Below, piece by piece: positions 26,091 through 35,465 of a DNA stretch of 64,000 nt. The translations under genes and the position numbers were made by a program. This stretch comes from an uncultured Eubacteriales bacterium (GTDB taxonomy: Bacteria; Bacillota; Clostridia; Lachnospirales; Lachnospiraceae), in contig CASDVE010000015.1 in assembly GCA_949284175.1 (NCBI GenBank), positions 1 to 64,000 of the forward strand, written 5' to 3'. Positions within the stretch are counted from its first letter, which is position 1; every line of letters starts with the position of its first letter. The notes beneath the pieces were generated by a model. It ran no database searches. It saw only the letters and a list, made by a program, of their open reading frames with translations, and had not been told where the DNA came from.

Positions 26091-29000
26091 TTACAATAAT
26101 GTCCATTCACAGTCCATAAGCTGTGTTTTTTTTATGTAGTCTTTGGCAAGAGTCTGAATCTGATCATCCTCTCCTTCATACTGGCTATTTAAAATCTGAT
26201 TTAATACATCAAATCTACTTTCCTTATGACTTGGAAGCGTCTGTTCCGAACATAACGTCTTCATGGTGATCATGCGTTCTGCTTGTTTGGTTCTTTGCCA
26301 AATGGAATACTTCACTTCTTCATGATCAAAGACAACCAGATCCATTGTATAGATTCCCGGCATAATCTCTTTCATTTTTATCTCTTTCACGCGTTCCTTT
26401 TGATTCATTCCAAGTGTTTTTAAACTGCATCTAACATAATAATAACCATCTCGTTCCCCACGACAACAAAGATATTTTCGAATGATAATATCTGATGGCA
26501 AAGCAATAAGAGCGGAAAAATTTTTAAAAAATGGCATAACCATTCCTTGAATTAAAAATTCTTGAATTGCCTTTTGTATCCAAGGTATGAGCTCTTCCTC
26601 AATCTGAGTTTGTTCTGATAAATAATATAAAAGTGACATTTTGCTAAAATCATCCGATAATCGCCCTTCTAAAATAGCTGATTTCAGCACCCGATAAAAC
26701 TCTTCTGGAAATATGCACTCTTTCACAAAACTATCATAGCTCACATATCGTAAAAACGCTCTTCCAAGGACGCTAGTTCCATTTCGTTCAAAAAATGACC
26801 CAAACACAGGAAATAGTTCCTCACAAATGTTCTCTTCAAATAAGCTCTGTGCCAGTATATTTTCTTCTAGCTCATGAATGCAAATGGAATTTTCAAATGC
26901 CGTTTTCCAAATGGAAAGCATTTCTTTTAAAGAACTGATCATAAATTTTCCTAAATATTCCAAAGAATACGTATCATACCGATTATTTCGGAACGCATAC
27001 ATACACATCTGAAGCAATAAGATATCCTCTTTTACAGCTTCGCTCTTTAGCAAATAGGAAGCTAATCGCAATATTTTCTGAGGATTGATACCATGAAAAC
27101 CATATTCTTCAACGGCATGTAAAACAGGTGCATACATCTTTCGTTCTATCATATATTCTAATAACTCGCATCGGCTTTTTCCCTCATAGGAGGAAAGATC
27201 TACCTTCTTTAAATACTCTTCCAGTAAATCTCCTTCATAGTTTTCATAGTAGTAATCAATGATTAATTTTAAAGAATCCCAGTAGAAATCTTCATCAACG
27301 TCTGGAAGTGTAAGCACCGCCTTTGCAACACTCATCGCCCTTGCATCCGACTGCCCATGCTTTAAAGTATGCCGTCCTAATCGGTAAAGAAGCATCGGAT
27401 GCTCTTTATTGTACTCATAGCAAAGACGCATATAACGGTCATCTTCAAACAACGGTTGTAAATCAAAGGGAATAGAATTTACATAACGTCTTCCCAATTG
27501 ATCCAGCAATACAACCTGATATTGATCCGTATATAGATCAATATATGCCATCTGATTAACAAGTGGTACATAATCTACCTTTCTTGTTTCTTGATGATAG
27601 AGAATTGCTCCTGTAATCAAAGGATGCCGACAAACCAATTTTTTCTTAAATAAAATTCCCGGCAAACTAGAAAGCATTTCCTCACTGATTAAAATATGTT
27701 CAAAATTCCTGCGATATAGATAGAATAAATCTTTGCTGATCTTTCCTTTCTTCATCTGTTCTTTTATAAAACTTTGTATTTTTTCACCATATTGGTAAAG
27801 AATGCCCTCATATTCTCGCTCATGATATAAAATATTGGCAAATAAATATTCTCTTTCCGTATCTGGAAGAGGCTCTGCATCCACAAAATAAAGTAAAACA
27901 GAACGAGGAATGATGCCATATTCACTGTGATCCATGCTACGAATAAATGCTTCACATAGACCGATGAGCTTCAACGATGCCTGAATGCCCATCTCATAAT
28001 ATTTGTGGTATTTTTGTTCCATGCGATCCCCTTTTATTAAAATACTGCATAAAATACTCAAATATTCTTTTAACGGCTCTTGCTCATAAAATTTCTCAGC
28101 AAGATGAAACACTTTTAAAGAAAATTGTTTTTCATGGGCTGTCAACTGCATAAACCGATCCAGTAAACGCATGGAAACAAACTGATAACGGCATCCCCAT
28201 TTTAATGCGGATACTTCTGCATCCCCAAGTTCTGTCAACAGCTCTGTTTCTTCGTTCATATCTTTTAGCATTTCATAATAAAGAAAAGGGCTGTGGAATC
28301 CACTTTTATAAAGGGCAAGCAATGCCTTTTTCCTTTTTGCTCGATCTTGTCCTGCTTCCTCTGGAATACGATTCAGCAAATGAACATAATAATCTTCTGG
28401 CAAGGTCACCTTTCTTCCGTCTTCTGCCTTTTGTAATTCCAAAGCGAGGTTTCTCTCATTCCTTTTATAATACTCTACGGATAAATGATTCGTTCGATAA
28501 AGAAACCAGTTTTCATAGAGTAAAACCATTGTTCTTTTCCACTGTCTTTTTTTACGAAGGTCTTCTCTTTCTTTTTTTCCCTCTTCCAACGCATCATAGA
28601 CAACTGGAACTTTTACTGTCTGATTTCCACATAAAATTTGCAATTCCACTTCCCAATTGTGAATGGAACGGCTCTTTTCTGAAACCGTAAAAGTAATCTT
28701 TGCTACTTGATTGATAAAATCTTCTTCATGTAAAATCTCTTTATCCAAATGAATATAGGCACTACCAGATTTGATAATAGCTCCTACATAGCCATCTCCA
28801 CTTGCCTGAACCTCCAATTCATATTGTTGTACTTCTTTTGTCACTTGAATGGAGGACTCAAGCGGTGTCAAACGGACAGGAGCTTTTTTTTGAAGATAAA
28901 TTAAAAATTCTTCCATAGCCTGTGCATGGCTTCTGCTGTCTATCAAAGCGTGATATACTAGTCTATGCTGTCTATTCTTTTTTAAAAGCATTGTTTCAAA

Positions 29001-29450
29001 TTCTGTGGAATAAAACAAGGAAAGAGCCTCTTCTTTATGTGCCATTGCAAACTGTGCAAATTCTGATAAATCTTTTACCTCTTCCATACTTGTTGTTAAG
29101 TAAGTTTCTCGAATCGTAGCTTCATATGGAATGGAAAATTCTCCACCATCTGTAATCAAGATAAACTGTCCACTTTCTTTTTGTCCCGCTTCACAGTTTG
29201 CCCCATCAAATCGATACGATACTGTATAATTTTCTGATACAAAGTTAGGTTCTGAAAGAATGCCCATACAAGGATTGGTTGAGATCACAAATCCTTTTAC
29301 TAGCTCTTCATTTTTGGAGAAAATTTGAAATTCTCCTTCAAAGATTCCCCCTTCCTTCACTTCAAACAGTATCGTTTCCACAGAAAGCTCTATCTTTGGC
29401 TTTTTATAGTCAAATTTCCCTTCTGACATTTGCCATATTTTTTTTTTCAT
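26091..29450 (-). CDS. Large DUF5717-like protein with Ig-like and helical-repeat regions (gene 1 of an uncharacterised operon)
   Basis: The 1119-residue protein has no signal peptide or membrane helix. Residues about 20-115 look like a beta-sandwich (VKEGGIFEGEFQIFSKNEE, YRFDGANCEAGQ). A short helical part follows, then a second beta region (about 195-290) and a long alpha-helical repeat region (about 300-1010). A final beta-rich domain (about 1010-1095) contains MPGIYTMDLVVFDHEEVKYSIW. The architecture resembles DUF5717 proteins of Lachnospiraceae, as I recall them. It heads a four-gene operon with its own promoter at 29552-29579. A large scaffold working with the actin-fold-like, TPR and membrane proteins is an inference. 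Confidence 0.6.
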   Translation of the reverse strand: MKKKIWQMSEGKFDYKKPKIELSVETILFEVKEGGIFEGEFQIFSKNEELVKGFVISTNPCMGILSEPNFVSENYTVSYRFDGANCEAGQKESGQFILITDGGEFSIPYEATIRETYLTTSMEEVKDLSEFAQFAMAHKEEALSLFYSTEFETMLLKKNRQHRLVYHALIDSRSHAQAMEEFLIYLQKKAPVRLTPLESSIQVTKEVQQYELEVQASGDGYVGAIIKSGSAYIHLDKEILHEEDFINQVAKITFTVSEKSRSIHNWEVELQILCGNQTVKVPVVYDALEEGKKEREDLRKKRQWKRTMVLLYENWFLYRTNHLSVEYYKRNERNLALELQKAEDGRKVTLPEDYYVHLLNRIPEEAGQDRAKRKKALLALYKSGFHSPFLYYEMLKDMNEETELLTELGDAEVSALKWGCRYQFVSMRLLDRFMQLTAHEKQFSLKVFHLAEKFYEQEPLKEYLSILCSILIKGDRMEQKYHKYYEMGIQASLKLIGLCEAFIRSMDHSEYGIIPRSVLLYFVDAEPLPDTEREYLFANILYHEREYEGILYQYGEKIQSFIKEQMKKGKISKDLFYLYRRNFEHILISEEMLSSLPGILFKKKLVCRHPLITGAILYHQETRKVDYVPLVNQMAYIDLYTDQYQVVLLDQLGRRYVNSIPFDLQPLFEDDRYMRLCYEYNKEHPMLLYRLGRHTLKHGQSDARAMSVAKAVLTLPDVDEDFYWDSLKLIIDYYYENYEGDLLEEYLKKVDLSSYEGKSRCELLEYMIERKMYAPVLHAVEEYGFHGINPQKILRLASYLLKSEAVKEDILLLQMCMYAFRNNRYDTYSLEYLGKFMISSLKEMLSIWKTAFENSICIHELEENILAQSLFEENICEELFPVFGSFFERNGTSVLGRAFLRYVSYDSFVKECIFPEEFYRVLKSAILEGRLSDDFSKMSLLYYLSEQTQIEEELIPWIQKAIQEFLIQGMVMPFFKNFSALIALPSDIIIRKYLCCRGERDGYYYVRCSLKTLGMNQKERVKEIKMKEIMPGIYTMDLVVFDHEEVKYSIWQRTKQAERMITMKTLCSEQTLPSHKESRFDVLNQILNSQYEGEDDQIQTLAKDYIKKTQLMDCEWTLL

Positions 29451-29551
29451 TCATCTCTCACCTGCCTATTTCACTTATCTATGAGCTGTAATCCCCTATC
29501 TATCATGATGGATTCCTTAGAAGGAATACTTCCTATCAAATATTCCATTCC

Positions 29552-29579
29552 ATTATATCAGCATTTCCTAAAAAAACAA
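29552..29579 (-). promoter_or_regulatory. Promoter of the four-gene DUF5717/DUF5716-type operon
   Basis: On the minus strand TTGTTT (29579-29574) and TGATATAAT (-10 at 29557-29552, with an extended TG) are 16 bases apart. The leader is about 95 bases and contains the palindrome ATTCCTTAGAAGGAAT (29512-29527), a possible operator or RNA hairpin. Confidence 0.55.
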
Positions 29580-29597
29580 AGATATTTTGGCATGGAG

Positions 29598-30866
29598 TCA
29601 CAGAAATCGACCTTTTTCCTTGGCTTTTAAAAAGTATAATTCTGTCCGAAATCCATGAGGATTTGCTTTTGTAAAAATCAACTTTCCTCTATGGACTTTT
29701 ACCACTTGAAAGACAATTCTTAATCCAAGACCTCTTGCATGAGGGAGAGCTTTTATATCCACTTCTTTTTCTCCGTCATCCTCCACTACGATCTGCAACC
29801 ATTTCTTTTTCTTCCTACAAAAGATCTTGATTTCACAGCCACTAGGATTATGTTTTACGCTATTTTGAACTAAGTTATAAATAGCCCGACTGATCAATTT
29901 TTTGTCCCCTTCTATATAATAATTTTCAACTTCCTGCTCCACTTCTAAATCAACAGGATGAAGATCAAGCAATCCTTCATTCACTAGCTCACTTAACAAT
30001 TCCCGAAGCATCGGTGCTATCCGAAATTTCTCCCAATAAAAAGACTGCATTTGATATTCTAACTTCGTTGTCAAGTTTAAATCCGACACCAGTTCTTTGA
30101 TTCGCATAGCTTGTGCTTTTACCATTTGTGCTTCTCTTTTTCCATTGGTAGAAATTCCATCTTCTTCTGATAAGGAATCCGCATATCCTAAAATCAACGT
30201 AAGGGGTGTTCGAATATCATGGGAAATAAATCGAATCCATTCCGCCCTTGCCTCATCGGTCTTATCCCGCTTTTTCATCTTTTTTTGATGAATCCACTCC
30301 ATACAAAATCCAAGAAATACGATGATCAAAAAGTCAACTAAAACCGTAAATACTAGCCATGAAAAAAAGACTTGTAATTCTTGAATTGGGTAAATAATCT
30401 GATACTTCCAAATAGAATCTTTTGGATAGCCAAGCACTAATAATTCTTTTCCTGCCTCCCATGTAAAGGTTGGATAATCGTGATAATAATATCGACTCAG
30501 CTTTGCTACTTCTTGTATGGTGTACTTTTTTTGAAGTGATTTTGGAACTCGTTCTTGCCACACAATCTCTCCTGTTTCATCAAGAAACATGGCAAAAATT
30601 TGTTTTTCTTTCAAAAATGCTATATTTTCTTTGCTTATCTTTTTATCCTGCATCCAATCTTTGCTGAACTTTTCACTTAATTCTTTTGGAGTGTAAGTAA
30701 ATTGTTTCCATAGATTTACCGTTGTCACTCCATTCATTGTTTCCTTAGGTGCTAGTTTCCCATAAATAGAGAAATTGAATATGGGCATCATCAAGGAAAT
30801 TGCAAATATGAGCATGGACATTTTGACAATAACTGGCATTTGATGGGTTCTCTTCTTTTTTCTCAT
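29598..30866 (-). CDS. Sensor histidine kinase of an antimicrobial-peptide-type two-component system
   Basis: The 422-residue kinase has two membrane helices (about 15-35 and 166-189) bordering an extracellular sensor domain of about 130 residues. A HisKA domain follows with FISHDIRTPLTL (His216) and a HATPase domain with NLVQNSVKHNPSG. The G1 box reads EDDGEKEVDI, without the second glycine of DxGxG, while G2 RGLGLRIV is intact. The longest frame starts at GTG 30896, but AGGAG fits ATG 30866. It follows its response regulator by 60 bases and lies opposite a lantibiotic-type ABC transporter operon, as in CprK/CprR and NsrK/NsrR systems. The sensed ligand is unknown. Confidence 0.88.
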   Translation of the reverse strand: MRKKKRTHQMPVIVKMSMLIFAISLMMPIFNFSIYGKLAPKETMNGVTTVNLWKQFTYTPKELSEKFSKDWMQDKKISKENIAFLKEKQIFAMFLDETGEIVWQERVPKSLQKKYTIQEVAKLSRYYYHDYPTFTWEAGKELLVLGYPKDSIWKYQIIYPIQELQVFFSWLVFTVLVDFLIIVFLGFCMEWIHQKKMKKRDKTDEARAEWIRFISHDIRTPLTLILGYADSLSEEDGISTNGKREAQMVKAQAMRIKELVSDLNLTTKLEYQMQSFYWEKFRIAPMLRELLSELVNEGLLDLHPVDLEVEQEVENYYIEGDKKLISRAIYNLVQNSVKHNPSGCEIKIFCRKKKKWLQIVVEDDGEKEVDIKALPHARGLGLRIVFQVVKVHRGKLIFTKANPHGFRTELYFLKAKEKGRFL

Positions 30867-30926
30867 CCTCTTCTCCTCTTTTCTTTCAAGATGCACAACG
30901 ATAGATAGAAAAAATCACTTCTTACA

Positions 30927-31631
30927 TCACTGTTTTATTTGGTACCCTAACCCTCTAACTGTCTTTAAATGAACAGGATGTGACGGATCTTCTTCTAGTT
31001 TTTCCCTTAATTTTCTAATATGTACCATCAATGTATTTTCGTACCCGTAATACCCATCTCCCCATACAAACTGACACAAACTGTCATAGGTAACAATTCG
31101 ATTCTTATTTTCGCATAGCTTATACAAAAGAGCGTATTCCTTTGCTGTCATAGAAAATTCTTCTCCCCCTCTTTTAATGGTTCCTTGATTGAAGTCGATC
31201 TGTGCGTTTCCAATGAAAACAATGGGCTTTTGTTGCTCTTTATATTCCATATGATCATACACCCTCGTCAATACAGCTCTTAAACGCAAAGTCAATTCTT
31301 TTGGTACAAACGGTTTCACAATATAATCATCCGCCCCAAGTCCTAAACCTAAGATGCGATCTTCTTCTTCTCCTCTAGCACTTAAAAAGAGAACGGGAAT
31401 TTTTGATGTCATACGAATCTGTGACAACAAAGAAAAGCCATCTCCATCTGGCAACATCACATCCAAAATACAGCAATCCGGTTGATTTCCTCGCAACTCA
31501 TGAAGTGCTTGTTCCACACTGTTTGCCAGAAAAATTCTTGTAAATCCATCTTTTCTTAAAATGGATTCTATAAGATATAAAATCTCTTTCTCATCCTCTA
31601 CAATTAATATTTTACAGTCTTTTATTTCCAT
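30927..31631 (-). CDS. Response regulator, OmpR/PhoB family, paired with the transporter operon
   Basis: The 234-residue regulator has a receiver domain with acidic residues EDE (12-14), phospho-acceptor Asp57 in CILDVMLPDGDG, SAR and KPF. The C-terminal winged helix (about 135-232) ends TVRGLGYQIKQ. AGGAGG lies 6 bases before the ATG. It is divergent from the ABC transporter operon across a 193-base spacer with four phased direct repeats that are probably its binding site, so it likely activates the transporter and perhaps autoregulates. Confidence 0.92.
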   Translation of the reverse strand: MEIKDCKILIVEDEKEILYLIESILRKDGFTRIFLANSVEQALHELRGNQPDCCILDVMLPDGDGFSLLSQIRMTSKIPVLFLSARGEEEDRILGLGLGADDYIVKPFVPKELTLRLRAVLTRVYDHMEYKEQQKPIVFIGNAQIDFNQGTIKRGGEEFSMTAKEYALLYKLCENKNRIVTYDSLCQFVWGDGYYGYENTLMVHIRKLREKLEEDPSHPVHLKTVRGLGYQIKQ

Positions 31632-31732
31632 CCGTTTCTCCTCCTAACTCCCTTTTTCTTTGTGTTGTTTTCGTGTATTTTTACCTTTAGTGTATCATAG
31701 TTTTTACTTCTTTTGTCATCTGTTCTTCATAT

Positions 31733-31773
31733 TTAAGGTTCTGTTAAGGTTGGTTAAAGATTGCTCTAAGGTT
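31733..31773 (+). promoter_or_regulatory. Phased direct repeats, probable response regulator binding site
   Basis: Four copies of TTAAGGTT or close variants begin at 31733, 31744, 31754 (TTAAAG) and about 31766 (TAAGGTT). Spacings of 10-12 bases place them on one face of the helix. A -10-like TATGCT lies at 31781-31786, so bound regulator would contact RNA polymerase from the -35 region, as OmpR/PhoB-type activators do. Confidence 0.65.
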
Positions 31774-31824
31774 TCTTTGCTATGCTTTTCTCATAAGAAA
31801 ATAAAACTCTAGGAGGAATGAACC

Positions 31825-32748
31825 ATGAAACAGAATGATTATATAATAGAAACAACCAATCTCACCAAACAATATCAAAATGTAAATCGCGTAGATCACG
31901 TAAATTTAAAAGTTCCCTCTTCTTGTATCTATGGATTTCTTGGTCCTAATGGTGCTGGAAAATCGACAACATTAAAAATGTTGCTCGGTCTTACCCCAAA
32001 AACTTCTGGCACAATTACCATGTTTGGCATGGAATGGAACGCCAAAAATCGCCTCTCCATTTTAAAAAATGTAGGAGCTTTAATCGAATCTCCGTCTTTT
32101 TACGGACATTTAACCGCAAGAGAGAATTTAAGCATTTTATGCTCTTTACAACAGGTGAAAAAAAGTCGTATTGACGAAGTCCTTTCCATCGTTCGCCTTA
32201 GAAAACAGGAGAATAAACGAGTATCCCAATTCTCTCTTGGAATGAAACAACGTCTTGGAATCGCAATGGCATTATTAAATGAACCAAAACTTCTCATTTT
32301 GGATGAACCGACCAACGGTCTTGACCCTTCCGGCATTACTGAAATGCGTGAGTTACTTTTATCCCTTCCTCAGCAATATGGAATGACAATTGTTATTTCT
32401 AGTCACCTTCTGTCAGAAATTGAACAAACAGCCAATGGACTCGGAATTATCTCCAATGGCTCTCTCATTTATCAAGACTCACTGGCTCATCTTCATGAGC
32501 AGAACTCTCATGTCATTGCTTATCGCACAGACGATTTAGAATTTTCATTACGATGTTTTGAGAACACGAAATATTCCCCTAAAATCTTAGATGGCTACCT
32601 CTTATTTTCTAATTTAAAAGAACAAGAAATTCCTAAGATTAACGAATATCTTCACGCCCATTCCATCACCATCTATCGAATTGAAGAACGGGAAAAAAAT
32701 TTGGAACAACTATTTTTAGAATTAACAGGAAAGGCGGTGAGTTTATGA
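31825..32748 (+). CDS. ABC transporter ATP-binding protein, lantibiotic/bacitracin-export type
   Basis: The 307-residue ATPase has Walker A GPNGAGKST (near 39-47), Q-loop, signature FSLGMKQRLGIAMALL, Walker B LLILDEPTNGLD and switch His in ISSHLLSEIEQ. A C-terminal extension of about 90 residues is typical of BcrA/LanF-type proteins. It heads a three-gene operon with two permeases and is 4 bases overlapped with the first. Such systems remove cationic antimicrobial peptides from the membrane. AGGAGG is 7 bases before the ATG. The divergent two-component system is its likely regulator. Confidence 0.92.
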   Translation: MKQNDYIIETTNLTKQYQNVNRVDHVNLKVPSSCIYGFLGPNGAGKSTTLKMLLGLTPKTSGTITMFGMEWNAKNRLSILKNVGALIESPSFYGHLTARENLSILCSLQQVKKSRIDEVLSIVRLRKQENKRVSQFSLGMKQRLGIAMALLNEPKLLILDEPTNGLDPSGITEMRELLLSLPQQYGMTIVISSHLLSEIEQTANGLGIISNGSLIYQDSLAHLHEQNSHVIAYRTDDLEFSLRCFENTKYSPKILDGYLLFSNLKEQEIPKINEYLHAHSITIYRIEEREKNLEQLFLELTGKAVSL

Positions 32749-33491
32749 AACACTATTTTTTATCCGAGCTAAAAAAATATCGCCATCGTTTTTTATTTTC
32801 CACTCTTATCTTAGGTGTTGCTATCCAACTCCTATGGGTTGCATGGGCGATGAACAATTTTTTATCCGATCATTCTCCTAAGCTATTTTTCGGAGTTTTT
32901 GAATACAACATCGCTACTTTAAACAGCTTAATTCTCCCTGTTTTATTCGCTGTACTAGCAGGACGAATTACCGATTTAGAAAGCAAAGAAAACACATATC
33001 GCCTTTTACTCATCCGAATTGAACCAAAAGTTTTGTATCGGCTCAAAACTTGTACGATGCTTATATTTTCTACCCTCATTGCACTTTTACAAATCTTATT
33101 CATTAGCATTTATGAAAAAGTAATGAATAATTCCATCCTATATCCCCACTGGGAAATATGGCATTTTCTTAATGTATTTCTTGTAACAAGTGCCCTTGCC
33201 CTATTCAACTTATTTTTTTGTATGAAATTTGAAAATCACTTACTCGCTCTGATTGTAGGACTTTTCTTTGGCTTTATCGGATTTTTAAGCACCTTATTTC
33301 CACCCATTGTAAGTCGGCTATTTCTCTTTACTTATTATCATGAACTGTCAGTTGTAGTGCCTCATTACTCTAATAAAGACTTAACCTTTACCTATCGAGC
33401 ATTTCCGATTCTTCCTTCCATTATCATAATTGGAGCTTGTATCCTGTTTTATATCATTGGGATTCGTGAATTTTGTAAAAGAGAATTTTAG
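32745..33491 (+). CDS. ABC transporter permease (LanE/ABC-2 type)
   Basis: The 248-residue membrane protein has six predicted helices, including FLFSTLILGVAIQLLWVAWAM, LNSLILPVLFAVLAGRI and SIIIIGACILFYIIGIREF. Its cytoplasmic motif RITDLESKENTYRLLL is typical of lantibiotic immunity permeases (EpiE/MutE-like). Its ATG overlaps the ATPase stop by 4 bases, implying coupled translation. It would form a heterodimeric channel with the next gene product. Confidence 0.85.
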   Translation: MKHYFLSELKKYRHRFLFSTLILGVAIQLLWVAWAMNNFLSDHSPKLFFGVFEYNIATLNSLILPVLFAVLAGRITDLESKENTYRLLLIRIEPKVLYRLKTCTMLIFSTLIALLQILFISIYEKVMNNSILYPHWEIWHFLNVFLVTSALALFNLFFCMKFENHLLALIVGLFFGFIGFLSTLFPPIVSRLFLFTYYHELSVVVPHYSNKDLTFTYRAFPILPSIIIIGACILFYIIGIREFCKREF

Positions 33492-33502
33492 GAGGAACTA
33501 TT

Positions 33503-34219
33503 ATGCTAAAAAGTGAATTTTTAAAATTAAAACGAAGCCATATTTTTTTCCCTGTTTTTTTACTTCCACTTCTCTCCGCTTTTATGGGAAGCGGAAATTA
33601 TTGGATGAATACAGAAATTTTAAAAGACGGTTGGTATGATCTTTGGACACAATACACTCTCTTCTTTTCTTTTTTCTTTTATCCTACCATGTCCGCTGTC
33701 TATTCCGCTTATCTTTGCCGAATGGAAACGCTACACAACAACTGGAAAACGATTTTATCAAGTCCCATTTCCGTTTGCTCTTTTTATATTACAAAACTGA
33801 TTGTTCTTTTATCCCTTATGCTTTGTTCCTTGTGCTTTCTCTTTTTCTTGTATGGAATCAGTGGAAACATTATCTTCGATTTACCAAATCTTTTTCCAAA
33901 AGAAGCAGGACTATGGTTTCTTGGAAGTATCATAGCAACCATTCCTCTTGCCACTTGCACGTTATTTCTTTCTATTCTCATTAAAAGTTTTACTGTGCCA
34001 ATTGGAGTTGCCTTTGTCGGAGGAATCAGTGGATTATTTTTCTTATCCAAAGACATTCCCTATCTTAATCCATTCTCCCTCATACCTCTTGCCATGAATT
34101 CAAACAATAGCAATCCACTTTCCGTGGCAGAATACGGGATATTAACTGCCTCTGCTTGTTTCTTCACCTTCATTTTCGGAACACTATCTATCATCCTTAT
34201 CAAAAGAAAATGTCGGTGA
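33503..34219 (+). CDS. ABC transporter permease (LanG/ABC-2 type)
   Basis: The 238-residue membrane protein has six predicted helices. It begins MLKSEFLKLKRSHIFFPVFL and has the cytoplasmic stretch YLCRMETLHNNWKTIL, which matches the equivalent loop of MutG/EpiG-like immunity permeases. It follows its partner by 11 bases with AGGAGG before the ATG and is the last gene of the operon. The three-gene set resembles CprABC of Clostridioides, known for antimicrobial peptide resistance. Confidence 0.84.
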   Translation: MLKSEFLKLKRSHIFFPVFLLPLLSAFMGSGNYWMNTEILKDGWYDLWTQYTLFFSFFFYPTMSAVYSAYLCRMETLHNNWKTILSSPISVCSFYITKLIVLLSLMLCSLCFLFFLYGISGNIIFDLPNLFPKEAGLWFLGSIIATIPLATCTLFLSILIKSFTVPIGVAFVGGISGLFFLSKDIPYLNPFSLIPLAMNSNNSNPLSVAEYGILTASACFFTFIFGTLSIILIKRKCR

Positions 34220-34300
34220 TATTGCCACTTCCTTCTTGGAACATTTTGTATTATAATAAAGAACAATAACACAAATCAAAACAGAAAAGGGGTTATCTCA

Positions 34301-35401
34301 ATGTTGAAACCAAAAGAACATTTTCATGGAAGCGATCTTGAAAAAATTGAAGAAATTTATCATATTAAAAAAGAAGAGATTACAAGTTTTAGTGCCAACG
34401 TGAACCCTCTTGGCATTTCTCCTTTGATGAAAGATAAATTAGCACAAAATATTGATGTGGTAACGTCCTATCCCGATCGAGAATATACAGCTCTTAGAAA
34501 AGCAATTGCCTCTTATGTCAATGCAGATTATGAATCCATTTTAGTTGGAAATGGAGCAACAGAGCTTATTTCCTTATTTATCGGACTCCACCATCCAAAA
34601 AAAGCGGTATTAATCGCCCCTACCTATTCAGAATATGAAAGAGAAATCACACTATCTGGAGGAATCTGTGAATTTCACTTTTTAAAAGAAGAAGATCAAT
34701 TTACTCTTCATCTCGATCAGTTAAAAACTCAACTTGCTCAAAATGCTGACTTGCTTATTATTTGTAATCCAAATAATCCAACGTCTACGGCTCTTTCTTC
34801 TGAGATGATGACGGAAATTCTTTCTTACTGTAAAGAACATCAGATTTTTGTTGTTGTGGATGAAACGTATGTGGAATTTTCCGATGATATGGAGCATATC
34901 ACTTCCGTTCCATTGACAAAACAATTCGATAATCTTGTTGTCCTTCGCGGAATCAGCAAATTTTTTGCCTCTCCAGGACTCCGTCTTGGTTATTCCATCT
35001 GTGGCAATCAAGAACTACTTTCTTACATAAAAAAAGAAAAAAATCCGTGGACAATTAATTCCCTTGCTTCTTTAGCTGGAGAAGTGATGTTTTCTGATTC
35101 TGACTACATAAAGAAAACAAAAGAACTTATTTCCTCAGAAAGAAAACTGGCTTGCGAACGCCTTTCTACTATGAAAAATGTCACCTATTTTGAACCAAAG
35201 GCAAATTTCATTTTATGCAAAATAGTACGGGAAGATATGACTGCTTCTGATCTCTTTGACCATTGTATTCGCAAAGGACTTATGATTCGAGATTGCGTTA
35301 CATTTGAAGGGCTTTCTCCTTACTATTTCCGTTTTTGCCTTATGAGTCCAGAAAAAAATAAGGCATTATTGGATACGATTGAATCTGTTTTAGGTTCTTA
35401 A
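34301..35401 (+). CDS. CobD-like PLP-dependent aminotransferase/decarboxylase (class I/II)
   Basis: The 366-residue fold-type I PLP enzyme resembles threonine-phosphate decarboxylase CobD and the related histidinol-phosphate aminotransferases. The N-terminus HFHGSDLEKI followed by SFSANVNPLG is CobD-like. Other markers are NPNNPT (156-161), DETYVEF (187-193) and the PLP lysine in RGISKFF (Lys220). CobD makes aminopropanol phosphate for the cobalamin nucleotide loop, but no cob genes adjoin it, so a general aminotransferase role is equally possible. A TATAAT (34252-34257) lies upstream, and AAAAGGGG precedes the ATG. A strong terminator follows. Confidence 0.75.
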   Translation: MLKPKEHFHGSDLEKIEEIYHIKKEEITSFSANVNPLGISPLMKDKLAQNIDVVTSYPDREYTALRKAIASYVNADYESILVGNGATELISLFIGLHHPKKAVLIAPTYSEYEREITLSGGICEFHFLKEEDQFTLHLDQLKTQLAQNADLLIICNPNNPTSTALSSEMMTEILSYCKEHQIFVVVDETYVEFSDDMEHITSVPLTKQFDNLVVLRGISKFFASPGLRLGYSICGNQELLSYIKKEKNPWTINSLASLAGEVMFSDSDYIKKTKELISSERKLACERLSTMKNVTYFEPKANFILCKIVREDMTASDLFDHCIRKGLMIRDCVTFEGLSPYYFRFCLMSPEKNKALLDTIESVLGS

Positions 35402-35452
35402 CGAAAAAAATCTCTACATGAACTTTTTAAGTCCGTGTAGAGATTTTTTATA
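35402..35452. terminator. Bidirectional terminator after the CobD-like gene
   Basis: Stem AAATCTCTACA with TGTAGAGATTT around a loop, flanked by A and T runs (35404-35450). It serves the CobD-like gene and the convergent YeiH-type gene. Confidence 0.8.
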
Positions 35453-35465
35453 TCCATCACTAACA

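Noticed and set aside
28205-28690. 161-residue plus-strand frame inside the 1119-residue gene
   Set aside because: It is antisense to a long, well-formed coding frame and has no ribosome site.
34301-35401. Assignment as a cobalamin operon gene (cobD) or as hisC
   Set aside because: No cob or his genes adjoin it, and motifs alone do not separate the two, so only a CobD-like label is given.
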